A DNA stretch of 64,000 bases from JBKQVT01 sp963727245 (GTDB lineage: Bacteria > Planctomycetota > Planctomycetia > Pirellulales > Thermoguttaceae): positions 558,001 through 622,000 of the forward strand of contig CAVSFO010000001.1 of the NCBI GenBank assembly GCA_963727245.1. The letters are read 5' to 3'. Below the pieces are notes generated by a model. It was not told the origin of the DNA and did no database searches. It was given only the letters and a program-made list of their open reading frames with translations. This document shows, in pieces, positions 36,981 through 44,801 of the stretch. The number at the start of each line of letters is the position of its first letter. Positions within the stretch are counted from its first letter, which is position 1. Made by a program: the position numbers and the translations under genes.

Positions 36981-37331
36981 ATGCTCAACGCCGCCGCCAT
37001 TCTGCTCGCCTCGTCCCTCGCTGTGGCACCTTCCGCAGATGCGAAGGTTCCCGTCAACTCTGTGAAGATTAAGATTCTCAGAGTCAAACGGATCGGCCAT
37101 CCCCTTCGCGCAGGTGAGGGTCGGCGATGGTGACTGGACGCCGACCAACAAGGATGGCGAGATCGTAATCCCGCTCGGCCAGAGCCGGCTCTCCGTCTAC
37201 GTCGCCGGCCCGAAGCCCTCGGGCCCAAATTCGCCTCTGTATCAGGAAGAGCAGTTCGAAATACCGAGCAGTGTCGTTGAACATCGCTTGTACCTGAAGG
37301 CTGCACAGCTCACGCCGAGGCTCACGGTCCC
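36981..37331 (+). pseudogene. Secreted hypothetical protein fragment (frameshifted)
   Basis: ATG 36981 begins a clear signal peptide (MLNAAAILLASSLAVAPSAD). The frame is lost near 37078-37085. The next frame continues IPFAQVRVGDGDWTPTNKDG, then EIVIPLGQSRLSVYVAGPKP, before merging with the start of the TIGR03000-like gene. It may simply be the 5' part of that gene, broken twice, which would make one secreted protein from 36981 to 37817. Both readings are inference. Confidence 0.45.
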
Positions 37332-37817
37332 GTGCAGATACCATTTGCCCCGTGCTGCCAGTTCTCCCCTTGGGAGCCCACCTGTGGGGTCGCGCGGTCG
37401 TGTCCACGCTATCTGTCGTACAACTGTTTTCCCTGCTACCCGGGTTGCCACCGTTATCCCTTTTGCTGCGGGGGGGGTGCGCAGTGTGCGCCATTCGCGG
37501 TCCCGGGCTGCGTCTCGGGAATCGTTATTGATGGTGCTCACGACAGCCTGGGGGATGCGAGCTTGCTCGTTTCGGTTCCCGACGATGCCGTTGTCATTAT
37601 CAACGGTCAGCAGACACACAGCGCGGGCACCCGGCGAGTTTACACTTCCGACGGATTGGCACGCGGCTACAGCTATCCGTACGTTGTGATAGCGAACGTT
37701 GTGCGTGACGGAAAGGTCGTCGAGCAAACCCGGGAATTGTTCCTCCACGTCGGCGAAAGCAAGGCTGTGACCATCGATTTTCCGGGCGGCAATTCGACGG
37801 CTGCCCCGGCGCGTTGA
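37332..37817 (+). CDS. TIGR03000-type planctomycete domain protein
   Basis: 161 residues from a GTG at 37332. The first part is Cys/Pro rich (CFPCYPGCHRYPFCCGGG). The C-terminal 80 residues carry the pattern ASLLVSVPDDAVVIINGQQT, RRVYTSDGLARGYSYPYVVI and ETRELFLHVGES-like strands, typical of the TIGR03000 paralogous domain of planctomycetes. Such domains are usually secreted and of unknown function. It is strong evidence for the host lineage and an odd cargo between portal and protease genes. Confidence 0.7.
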   Translation: MQIPFAPCCQFSPWEPTCGVARSCPRYLSYNCFPCYPGCHRYPFCCGGGAQCAPFAVPGCVSGIVIDGAHDSLGDASLLVSVPDDAVVIINGQQTHSAGTRRVYTSDGLARGYSYPYVVIANVVRDGKVVEQTRELFLHVGESKAVTIDFPGGNSTAAPAR

Positions 37818-38310
37818 CGGCCCCATCAACGCGAGCCGCGGCTCTCGTCGTCACCCGCTCCGCGCCTCGCTCCTGTCATCCGTCCGACCCAACGGCGCAT
37901 GCGATCCGCTTGCCCGTGCGACACACATATTCGTGCGCCCTGGAGCCGCTCGCCCCGGAGGGGCGTCTGAACGTAGCCCAGCGATTCATCGCTGGGACGG
38001 CGGGAAATCTGATCTTGCCCGAAGTCCCGTAGGGACGACTGATTTTCAACGCTGCCGATTCAGTCGTCCCTAACGGGACTCACAACAAAATTCGGGCGTC
38101 TGGGATCCCAGCGATGAATCGCTGGGCTATTATCAAGCGTCCCTACGGGACGGACGTGGGCTCGACTGCGATGCACGTATAGCCGGAATTCGGCGGGATG
38201 AACTCCGCGGCTTGTTGTGCGCGATGGTCAGACTGTCGGCAAATCCCCGTCGCAAAATGGCCCAAAAAGAAATCTTGAAAACCCCAAGGCGATGCGGTAT
38301 CTTTTGGCTC
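37818..38310. other. Repeat-rich intergenic region
   Basis: About 493 bases without a supportable gene. Most of it is made of the nested inverted repeats described at 37974-38160. Confidence 0.5.
37974..38160. repeat. Nested inverted repeats (TAGCCCAGCGATTCATCGCTGGGA and GTCCCGTAGGGACGACTGA types)
   Basis: The outer arms, 37974-37997 and 38106-38129, are perfectly complementary 24-mers, each itself a small hairpin. The inner arms, 38024-38042 and 38060-38079, pair with one extra base. A further CGTCCCTACGGGACG palindrome follows at about 38137-38153. This is host-type intergenic repeat DNA lying within the phage-derived module. Confidence 0.8.
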
Positions 38311-38493
38311 ATGATTGCACGCGTCACAACTCCGGCCAATGAAAAGAAGATGGCGCAGCTTCAACAGGTGCTCGACGAGATGCTGAAGGAATCGCTCCGC
38401 CGCGGCTTCTTCGGCACCGCCGGAGTCGAACTGAATATCCAAGACGGCACGATCCAGCACATCCGAAGACGGATGGAACGGATCGAACGGTAA
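38311..38493 (+). CDS. Small DUF2292/YezD-like protein
   Basis: 60 residues from ATG 38311 (another ATG at 38341 is possible). The C-terminal pattern GVELNIQDGTIQHIRRRMER resembles the DUF2292 (YezD) family, small proteins sometimes linked to sulfur or nitrogen regulation. The N-terminal helix (AQLQQVLDEMLKESLRRGFF) is typical in length. Shine-Dalgarno evidence is weak. It is cargo between portal and prohead protease, followed 12 bases later by a REP-like hairpin. Confidence 0.5.
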   Translation: MIARVTTPANEKKMAQLQQVLDEMLKESLRRGFFGTAGVELNIQDGTIQHIRRRMERIER

Positions 38494-38504
38494 CGCAACG
38501 ACAA

Positions 38505-38548
38505 GGGGACAGTCCCAATTTCGTCGAACGAAAGTTGGGACAGTCCCC
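38505..38548 (-). repeat. 44-bp REP-like palindrome, inverted orientation, slightly diverged
   Basis: Starts GGGGACAGTCCCAATTTCG and ends GTTGGGACAGTCCCC. It lies just behind the small DUF2292-like gene. Confidence 0.8.
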
Positions 38549-38666
38549 GGCACCCTCGACAACTCATTTGGCATCGGCGCGAGCCGGTCCGCAAGGACAA
38601 GTATCGCGCAGGGCCCACCCAAGCCGCTATGGCTTGCGGTGGGTTTTTTCGTCGTCTAGCGTGGAA

Positions 38667-38710
38667 GGGGACAGTCCCATTTTCGTCGAACGAAAATTGG
38701 GACAGTCCCC
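38667..38710 (-). repeat. 44-bp REP-like palindrome, inverted orientation
   Basis: Identical to the copy at 34160-34203. It ends 20 bases before the prohead protease start codon, leaving only the ribosome-binding site (AAAGGAAAAGCG) between them. Confidence 0.85.
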
Positions 38711-38730
38711 CATGAACGAAAGGAAAAGCG

Positions 38731-39687
38731 ATGACCGAAACGCTCCAGGAACTGTTCGATTCGCGCGGCGTGCGGATGGGCGTGGACCGCCAGGCGGGCG
38801 TGATCCGGGGAGTGAAAATCCTCGGACTCGAGTCGCGCAACGGCCGCAGCTATCTGCCCGAGGCGCTGAGCCAGGCGGCGCCGCTCTACGAAGGCGCCAA
38901 GGTGAACGTGAACCATCCCAAGAGCGGCCCGGCGGGGGCGCGCGACTACCAGGACCGCATCGGCGTGATCCGGGACGTGAAGGCCGGGGCCGAGGGGTTG
39001 TTCGCCGATTTTCATTTCAACCCCAAGCACACGCTCTCCGAGCAGCTTCTTTGGGACGCCGAGCACGCCCCGGAGAACGTGGGATTCTCGCACAACGTCG
39101 AGGCCCGCACCGCCCGCCGCGGCGACCGCGTGGTCGTCGAGGCCATCACCCGCGTGCAGAGCGTCGACCTGGTGGCCGATCCGGCCACGACGCGGGGGCT
39201 GTTCGAGTCGCAGGAGAGCCAACAGGCGGCGCCGGCCGGCGCCGCGGACGCTGCCGCTCCCGCCGCGCTGACCCTGGACGACCTGAAGCGGGACTATCCC
39301 CAATTGGTCGAGGCCCTCGGCGCCGAGCAGGCCGCCGAGCTGCGCCGGCTGGAGGAGGAAGTGGCCCGCCTGACCGGCGCGGAGTCGCTGCGGCGGAAGC
39401 ACGAACAGGCGCGGCAACTGCTCCGCGAGTTCCACTTGCCAGAGGCCGATTCGGACGATCCCCGGGCGGCGGCCGTCACCAGTCCGCGATTCATCGAGTC
39501 GCTGTTGGCGGCGCCGGACCAACGGGCGATGCGCGAGTTGGTGGAAGAGCGGGCGCGGCTGGTCCGCTCGCTGAGCGGCGATGCGAAGCCTGCGGCGGCT
39601 TGCCCGCGGCCGCTGTCGCGGGACCAGCACCTGGCCGACGGCGTTGAGGTCTGCGACAGCCGGGCGTTCGTGGACGCGATTACCTGA
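38731..39687 (+). CDS. Prohead protease with scaffold-like C-terminus
   Basis: 318 residues. The N-terminal half matches phage prohead (head-maturation) proteases: VKILGLESRNGRSYLPEALS, AKVNVNHPKSGPAGARDYQD (His in the NHP motif), GFSHNVEART and VQSVDLVADPATTRGLFES. The C-terminal 150 residues are acidic, helical and Ala-rich, as expected for an assembly scaffold fused to its protease. It would cleave scaffold and capsid during maturation. It comes before the decoration-like and capsid genes, the usual order. Confidence 0.82.
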   Translation: MTETLQELFDSRGVRMGVDRQAGVIRGVKILGLESRNGRSYLPEALSQAAPLYEGAKVNVNHPKSGPAGARDYQDRIGVIRDVKAGAEGLFADFHFNPKHTLSEQLLWDAEHAPENVGFSHNVEARTARRGDRVVVEAITRVQSVDLVADPATTRGLFESQESQQAAPAGAADAAAPAALTLDDLKRDYPQLVEALGAEQAAELRRLEEEVARLTGAESLRRKHEQARQLLREFHLPEADSDDPRAAAVTSPRFIESLLAAPDQRAMRELVEERARLVRSLSGDAKPAAACPRPLSRDQHLADGVEVCDSRAFVDAIT

Positions 39688-39696
39688 GCGCGGGAA

Positions 39697-39740
39697 GGGG
39701 ACAGTCCCATTTTCGTTGCACGAAAATTGGGACAGTCCCC
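39697..39740 (-). repeat. 44-bp REP-like palindrome, inverted orientation, loop variant
   Basis: GGGGACAGTCCCATTTTCG, loop TTGCA, CGAAAATTGGGACAGTCCCC. It sits between the protease stop and the decoration-like gene, 46 bases before its ATG. Confidence 0.85.
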
Positions 39741-39786
39741 CGTGAACTTGACCCTTACTCACCCTTTTTTTCGAGAGAGCGAAACC

Positions 39787-40278
39787 ATGACTGACAAGAT
39801 GCGTTGGCGATATGGGGACACCAATCCCGTGGTCGCGTCGGTGGCCAGGGAGACGGTCATCGAGATCGGCGATCTCCTTTGGCAGGACACCGACAATGCC
39901 AAGCCGGCGGCCCTCTTGCCCGACAGCGGCAGCGAGACGGCAAACCAGGCGGCACTGGTCCACAACTTCCTGGGCGTGGCCATGGCGCGGAGCCGTCGGG
40001 GCGAAACGACCCCGGTGCGGGTGGCGACCACGGGCGTGTTCGAGCTGGATTGCCCCAGCGAAACCTTCGAGTTGGGCGACCTGGTGGGCGCGAACGTCGG
40101 CGGCGATCACAACACGCCCATGAACCAGCAAGCGGTCAAGGTCGGCAGCAGCGCGCTGGCCATCGGACGGGTTGCCAAGCGGCAGCCGGTGGCCACGACC
40201 AGCGTGCTGGTCGACATCCGCTCGACCGTCATGACCGGCGGCGTCGCCGGCGGCGGCGGCTCCAGCGGCGCGTCCTGA
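39787..40278 (+). CDS. Capsid decoration-like protein (DUF2190-like)
   Basis: 163 residues from ATG 39787. The sequence is beta-rich: VIEIGDLLWQDTDNAKPAAL, FLGVAMARSRRGETTPVRVA, FELGDLVGANVGG and LAIGRVAKRQPVATTSVLVD. This resembles small capsid-stabilising proteins encoded between protease and major capsid genes, where a substrate is decorated on its outer surface. It has a Gly-rich flexible C-terminus. The call depends partly on gene order. Confidence 0.65.
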   Translation: MTDKMRWRYGDTNPVVASVARETVIEIGDLLWQDTDNAKPAALLPDSGSETANQAALVHNFLGVAMARSRRGETTPVRVATTGVFELDCPSETFELGDLVGANVGGDHNTPMNQQAVKVGSSALAIGRVAKRQPVATTSVLVDIRSTVMTGGVAGGGGSSGAS

Positions 40279-40320
40279 GGGCCCGCGTGAACCCCTAACC
40301 CAAGCAAGGAGAAATCCATC

Positions 40321-41514
40321 GTGAGCGCGATCAAATACCGTGAACTGAAGCACATGTACGAGAGCCACGGTCCGGAGCGGACCGTCAAGCACCTCCGCGA
40401 GGCGTTGCGCCAGGGGCAGTTGAAGGCCGAGGATTTCAGCCTTCGCGAGCTGGCCGAGGCGACCGTGGGACCGGAGTGGGTGAAGCGGCTGGACCCGCGC
40501 AGCGGCGGCGGCGTCCGCCTGCTGGAGGCCGGCGACGCCGTGGACGTGACCGCCTTTTCCAACATCACCGGGCAGATCGTCTATTCGAGCATCCTGCAGG
40601 CCTACACGCAGGAGGCGTTCGTGGCCTCGAAGTTGGTGAGTACGATCCCCACCCGCTTCGACGGCGAGAAGATTCCCGGCATCGGCCGCGTCGCCGACGA
40701 GTCGGCCGAGGTGCGGCCGGGAATGCCCTATCCCAGCCTCGGCCTGAGCGAGGACTACATCGAGACCCCGTCGACGACGAAGCACGGCTTCATCGTGCCG
40801 GTGACGCGGGAAGCGATCTTCTTCGACCGCACCCACCTCATCTTGCAGCGGGCGGCCGAGGTGGGCGAAGTCCTCGGGCTGAACAAGGAGAAGCGGCTCC
40901 TCGACCTGGTGCTGGGCGCCGCCAACAACTACCGGTGGAAGGGCAAGCCCTACAACACCTACTACGGACCGGACGACAACGGCCCCTGGGTCAATGTGAC
41001 CAGCGAGGAACTGGTCGACTGGACGGACATCGACGCCGCCGAGCAGTTGTTCGCCGACATCCTCGACCCGATCACCCAGGAGCCGGTGCTGATCCAGCCC
41101 AACACGGTGTTGGTGATGCCGGCCTACAGCCACGCGGCCAACCGCGTGCTCAAGGCGACGGACATCATCTACAGCAGCCCCGAGGCGGCCAGCGGCCATA
41201 CCATGACCACGGCCCCGAATCCCATGGGGCCCTACAGGGTGGCGGAGAGCCGTTTGGCCTATCGTCGCATCATCGCGGCGGGCTACGAGCCGGCGGACGC
41301 CAAGCGGTGGTGGTTCCTGGGCGATTTCGCCAAGGCCTTCGCCTACATGGAGAACTGGCCGATCACGGTCACCCAGGCCCCGACCAACAGCGAGGCCGAG
41401 TTCAACCAGGACATCGTGCTGCGATTCAAGGCCAGCGAGCGCGGCGCCGCGGCAGTCATCAATCCCCGCTACGTCGTCAAGAGCACCGGCGCCGGCGACG
41501 GCAGCGGCCAATAG
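40321..41514 (+). CDS. Major capsid protein (HK97-fold-like)
   Basis: 397 residues from GTG 40321 (AAGGAGA upstream). The N-terminal helical arm (about 1-60) precedes NITGQIVYSSILQAYTQEAF and a core with IPGIGRVADESAEVRPGMPY, a P-domain-like helix (DRTHLILQRAAEVGEVLGLN) and VMPAYSHAANRVLKATDIIY. The C-terminal strand block includes YMENWPITVTQAPTNSEAEF and the IVLRFKASERGAAAVINPRY strand, typical of capsid shell proteins. It is the expected gene after protease and decoration protein. Confidence 0.85.
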   Translation: MSAIKYRELKHMYESHGPERTVKHLREALRQGQLKAEDFSLRELAEATVGPEWVKRLDPRSGGGVRLLEAGDAVDVTAFSNITGQIVYSSILQAYTQEAFVASKLVSTIPTRFDGEKIPGIGRVADESAEVRPGMPYPSLGLSEDYIETPSTTKHGFIVPVTREAIFFDRTHLILQRAAEVGEVLGLNKEKRLLDLVLGAANNYRWKGKPYNTYYGPDDNGPWVNVTSEELVDWTDIDAAEQLFADILDPITQEPVLIQPNTVLVMPAYSHAANRVLKATDIIYSSPEAASGHTMTTAPNPMGPYRVAESRLAYRRIIAAGYEPADAKRWWFLGDFAKAFAYMENWPITVTQAPTNSEAEFNQDIVLRFKASERGAAAVINPRYVVKSTGAGDGSGQ

Positions 41515-41524
41515 CCGGCAGAGC

Positions 41525-41659
41525 GAAGGATGAAGGATTGTGAGCCGGGGGCGTGAGCCCCCGGATAACGCGGCCCCTGACGCTCGGGATCATTCCGGCA
41601 TATCCGGGGGCTGACGCCCCCGGCTCGCATCCTTCATCCTTTATCCTTCATCCTTAGGA
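41525..41659. repeat. Inverted repeat of GAGCCGGGGGCGTGAGCCCC type with GAAGGATGAAGGAT flanks
   Basis: The arms 41525-41568 and 41600-41659 are complementary over most of their length, including CCGGGGGC/GCCCCCGG and AAGGATGAAGGAT/ATCCTTCATCCTT. It forms the entire spacer between the capsid gene and the next small gene. Confidence 0.8.
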
Positions 41660-41666
41660 GCACCCC

Positions 41667-41999
41667 ATGCCCATCGCACCCGTCAATTCCGCCACCGTCA
41701 CCGTGAACGCCGTCCTGGCCGAGCAAATCCTGATCGCGGCCAGCGTCAGCTCCCAGGGGCAGTTGACGGTCTCTGCGCGGGCCGTGCTCTGCGGCGCCGA
41801 GTGCGCCAACGCCGGCACGGCCACCGAGAAGTGGACGCCGGCCGGCCCGCGCAAGAGCGTCTTCATTCCCGACGTGAGCAACCTGGCCGGTCAGCCGAGC
41901 ACGGCCGATCTGGCCTCGCTGCAATCCCAGTTCAACGCTGCGCTCAGCGCGCTGGAGACCCTGCTGACCGCGGTCAACCAGGTCCGAAAGCTGGTGTGA
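41667..41999 (+). CDS. Hypothetical phage-module protein
   Basis: 110 residues. It opens MPIAPVNSATVTVNAVLAEQ with beta-rich sequence, has two Cys residues (LCGAECANAG) and ends with a heptad-like helix (DLASLQSQFNAALSALETLL). There is no signal peptide and no recognised family. Its place just after the capsid gene suggests a head or connector accessory. SD AGGAGC precedes ATG 41667. Confidence 0.6.
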   Translation: MPIAPVNSATVTVNAVLAEQILIAASVSSQGQLTVSARAVLCGAECANAGTATEKWTPAGPRKSVFIPDVSNLAGQPSTADLASLQSQFNAALSALETLLTAVNQVRKLV

Positions 42000-42000
42000 G

Positions 42001-42068
42001 AAGAGCTTAGAACTTAGTTCTTAGAACTTAGAGGCTAAGGACTAAGAACTAAGGTCTAAGAACTAACT
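42001..42068. repeat. Tandem CTTAGAACTTAG/CTAAGAACTAAG simple repeat
   Basis: The same type of AT-rich repeat as 28128-28205, with units in both orientations so that it can fold back. It fills the spacer before the 42125 gene. Confidence 0.75.
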
Positions 42069-42124
42069 AGCGTGCCCGTAGGATGAGAGTCTCGAGACAG
42101 GTCCGCCAATCCGTGAGGTGAACT

Positions 42125-43804
42125 ATGGCAGTCTGGACAGCGACACAGAACGGCACCTGGAACGTGGACGCCGGCAACAGCGCCAGCCCGTGGCACGGCG
42201 GCAGCAATCCTACGAGCGGCTATCCGGGGAGCACGGCGGCCGGCGACCAGGTTGCGCTGGCCAGTTACACGGTGCAACTGACCAATTCTCCGGCCTACCC
42301 ACTCCAATCACTGACTGCCACCAGCGGCTCCGTCAACGTAGCCATGAGTTCGAGCACCGGCAACCTCGCTCTCAGCGCGGGGCTGGTCGTGGGGGCCAGC
42401 GGAGCGCCCAGCAACCCGCTGCTGAATGTGTCGGGAACCGGCTACACATTCACGCTCACCGGTAGTCTCGTTGGTGGCTCGTCTACAACCGGGAGCAAAG
42501 CGCTGGGAGTCGGCAGTGGCAACGCCGTGGTCAACGGCAGCGTCTCCGGTGGCTCGGGCAGCGTCGGATCAAACTACGGCGCCTATCTCTCCGGCGGAAC
42601 GCTCACCGTCAACAACGGCACGATCCAGGGCGCGGTCAATACCACCGGGCAGGCCATCTACAATATGAATGGCACGATGACGGTGAGCGGGTGCGTGTTG
42701 GTCTTTCCGTCGTCATCGACCGCAGGTCAGCCAATTTACGGCTCGTACACGTGGGTCGAGACAGCCATCAGCGGGGTGCAAATCGCCGGCGGCACCGTTT
42801 TCCGCCCGCAGGCCAATTACAGCGATCCCGGGGCGGCCGCGGTCCTGGCCGGCCAAACCTACCAGTATGCCGGCAGCACCGTCACCGGCACGCTGGCGAT
42901 GGTGAGCGATGCGAGCGTGCAGGCGGACGTGGCGACCGCGCTCAATACGGCGATTGCCGGCACGCCGGCCGCCGGCAGCGTGGCCGCGCTATTGCAGGGC
43001 GCGGCCACGGTCGCCGGCCAAACGTCGATCCTGGGAGCGGTCAATGGCATCACCACCAACACCGTCCGCTCGCGCGTGATCACGGGGAGCCAGTTCATCC
43101 GCCCGGCAACGGGGACCAACAGCTATACGATCCTGCTGCAACTGTTCAACGAGGCAGGCCAGCCCGAAGACCCGGACAACAGCGCCGTCAGCATCGCCGC
43201 CGGCGGCGCGGCGCTGGGCAGCGACCGCAATGCGCTCCTGGGCGGACTCAGCGGCGGCAACATGACCCGGCAGGCCATCGGCAACTATACGGCCACGCTG
43301 GCGGTCGCGGGCCTCGATCAGGCCGCGCCGTTGCCGACCGGCGACACCTACTTCTCCTTCAACTGGAACAAGACCGAGCTTGTGGGCGGCACTTCCACCG
43401 CGGTGGCAATGAACGCGGCGGCGGCGGTGCCGGTCGTGGATGCGGTCATGGAGGCAACGCTCGCCAATATCATCACGGCCGTCGGCGCGATTCCGACCAA
43501 TACGCTCTCCAGCTCCGATGCGAGGCTTGCAAACCTCGACGCCGCGGTGAGCAGCCGATTGGCGACGACCGGCTATACGCCGCCTCCGACCGCCACGGAA
43601 GTCGCCCAGGCGGTTCTCCAGACAGACCTCTCGACGGTCGAAGACGCCGCTGCCGCGGACTCGCTCTGCACCGTCTGCCTGGCCAGCCTCCACAGCAGCG
43701 TCGCCGGCACGACCTGGACGATCCGCAAGACCGACGGCACGACGATGGTCGCCAAGACGGTGGCGGTCTCGGCCGGCGCCGAGCCCATTGTCGGCGTCAC
43801 CTGA
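42125..43804 (+). CDS. Large beta-rich phage structural protein
   Basis: 559 residues. The N-terminal 250 residues are Ser/Thr/Gly/Asn-rich repeats (GTGYTFTLTGSLVGGSSTTG, LSGGTLTVNNGTIQGAVNTT) like a beta-helix or adhesin shaft. The middle contains a domain with TNSYTILLQLFNEAGQPEDP and TYFSFNWNKTELVGG, seen in some tail or receptor-binding proteins. The C-terminus is Ala-rich helical then a small beta domain (TWTIRKTDGTTMVAKTVAVS). Likely a fibre, head decoration or appendage. GAGGTGAA precedes ATG 42125. Confidence 0.65.
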   Translation: MAVWTATQNGTWNVDAGNSASPWHGGSNPTSGYPGSTAAGDQVALASYTVQLTNSPAYPLQSLTATSGSVNVAMSSSTGNLALSAGLVVGASGAPSNPLLNVSGTGYTFTLTGSLVGGSSTTGSKALGVGSGNAVVNGSVSGGSGSVGSNYGAYLSGGTLTVNNGTIQGAVNTTGQAIYNMNGTMTVSGCVLVFPSSSTAGQPIYGSYTWVETAISGVQIAGGTVFRPQANYSDPGAAAVLAGQTYQYAGSTVTGTLAMVSDASVQADVATALNTAIAGTPAAGSVAALLQGAATVAGQTSILGAVNGITTNTVRSRVITGSQFIRPATGTNSYTILLQLFNEAGQPEDPDNSAVSIAAGGAALGSDRNALLGGLSGGNMTRQAIGNYTATLAVAGLDQAAPLPTGDTYFSFNWNKTELVGGTSTAVAMNAAAAVPVVDAVMEATLANIITAVGAIPTNTLSSSDARLANLDAAVSSRLATTGYTPPPTATEVAQAVLQTDLSTVEDAAAADSLCTVCLASLHSSVAGTTWTIRKTDGTTMVAKTVAVSAGAEPIVGVT

Positions 43805-43810
43805 CCGCGA

Positions 43811-43840
43811 AGTTTTCAGTTTTCGGTTTTCAGTTTTCAG
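43811..43840. repeat. Short tandem GTTTTCAGTTTTC repeat
   Basis: TTTTCAG/TTTTCGG units in tandem lie directly before the small gene at 43866. This is yet another spacer repeat type. Confidence 0.6.
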
Positions 43841-43865
43841 CACCCGGAAAACATGACCCATTACC

Positions 43866-44030
43866 ATGGCTGGATTTTTCGACATTGTCCGCAAGAACTT
43901 GTTCTGGTGGGCGTGCCCGGCGCCTCCGCCGGGCGGGCCGTACGGAATTGCCGCAGGGCAGACCGCGCTCAGCGGGGCCGTCGCGGGCAACGTTGCGGTT
44001 GCCGGCGCCGTCGCCGGCGAAGTGTTTTGA
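43866..44030 (+). CDS. Small phage-module protein (54 residues)
   Basis: ATG 43866 to TGA 44030. It starts MAGFFDIVRKNLFWWACPAP with an amphipathic, Trp-rich helix. A Pro/Gly turn follows, then Ala/Gly/Val repeats (TALSGAVAGNVAVAGAVAGE). I recall similar short proteins in planctomycete phage-like clusters, but have no family name. It could be a membrane-active or holin-like peptide; that is a guess from composition only. Confidence 0.5.
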   Translation: MAGFFDIVRKNLFWWACPAPPPGGPYGIAAGQTALSGAVAGNVAVAGAVAGEVF

Positions 44031-44097
44031 AGGAAACCAACTTGGGCCAAGCGCCGCGCACGACAGCCTGGCCCCGAACCCTGACCCCCTGCTGACC

Positions 44098-44496
44098 ATG
44101 CCTGCAACCAACGATGTTTTCGGAACCGTGTTCAAGGGCGGCACGGCCACGCTGCTGGCCCGCGTGGTCGGCAACGCCGGCACGCCGATCACGGCGGCCG
44201 AGATCGCACAAATCACCTACTCGATTTACCTGCTGGACGACGACGACCCCGATTGGTGCGCCGTGGTGGCGGGTCACGACGACGTGACGTTGGTCGTGGC
44301 GGCGGTGGTGACCAATCAGCTTCAGGTCAATCCGCTCTGGACCGTCGACGCGGTTGGCTACAACTTCTGCCACGTGCCCGACATCTCGGCGGCGGCCGCG
44401 TTTCCCACGGCCGGCCGGCAATATCTGGTCCAGTACCGGCTCATGCCGGCGGCCGGGGCGACGATCTTGCTGCGATTTCGCCTCAGCGCAGTCTAG
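44098..44496 (+). CDS. Hypothetical phage structural protein
   Basis: 132 residues from ATG 44098. It is beta-rich, beginning MPATNDVFGTVFKGGTATLL and including ITYSIYLLDDDDPDWCAVVA. The end, QYLVQYRLMPAAGATILLRF, looks like a small sandwich domain. Located between the beta-rich structural protein and the connector genes. No family is recognised. Confidence 0.6.
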   Translation: MPATNDVFGTVFKGGTATLLARVVGNAGTPITAAEIAQITYSIYLLDDDDPDWCAVVAGHDDVTLVVAAVVTNQLQVNPLWTVDAVGYNFCHVPDISAAAAFPTAGRQYLVQYRLMPAAGATILLRFRLSAV

Positions 44497-44520
44497 GAGT
44501 ATTTCACAAGCCAGGCTCTT

Positions 44521-44560
44521 TCCTAAATCCCTAAATCCCTAAATTCCCAAATCCCCTACT
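44521..44560. repeat. Tandem CCTAAATC repeat
   Basis: Four diverging CCTAAATC/CCCAAATC units lie directly before the ATG at 44572. It belongs to the series of different spacer repeats in this module. Confidence 0.65.
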
Positions 44561-44571
44561 TTCTCCCTCCC

Positions 44572-44787
44572 ATGCCTACCGACGCCGAACAGATTGCCAC
44601 GATCAAGCGGCAAACGCTGGCCTTGATCGCCGAGATCACCAGCCAGCCGAAGCCGACGTACGACATCGATGGCCAAAAGTTTTCCTGGGGCCAATACCTC
44701 CAGCAGTTGCAGGACACCGCTCTCTGGTGCGACCAGCAGGCGGCGGCCTCCGCGCCCATCGAGGTGCGGACGCAAGGATACACGTAA
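44572..44787 (+). CDS. Small phage-module hypothetical protein
   Basis: 71 residues, helical: MPTDAEQIATIKRQTLALIA then QPKPTYDIDGQKFSWGQYLQ and QLQDTALWCDQQ. This type of short protein is common next to phage connector genes in planctomycetes. It ends 14 bases before the next start. A head-tail connection role is suggested only by position. Confidence 0.6.
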   Translation: MPTDAEQIATIKRQTLALIAEITSQPKPTYDIDGQKFSWGQYLQQLQDTALWCDQQAAASAPIEVRTQGYT

Positions 44788-44801
44788 AAAGGGGCCTGTC
44801 C

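Noticed and set aside
38656..41511. 951-codon minus-strand open frame opposite the protease, decoration and capsid genes
   Set aside because: It spans three plus-strand genes with phage signatures and their hairpins, and its translation has no domain.
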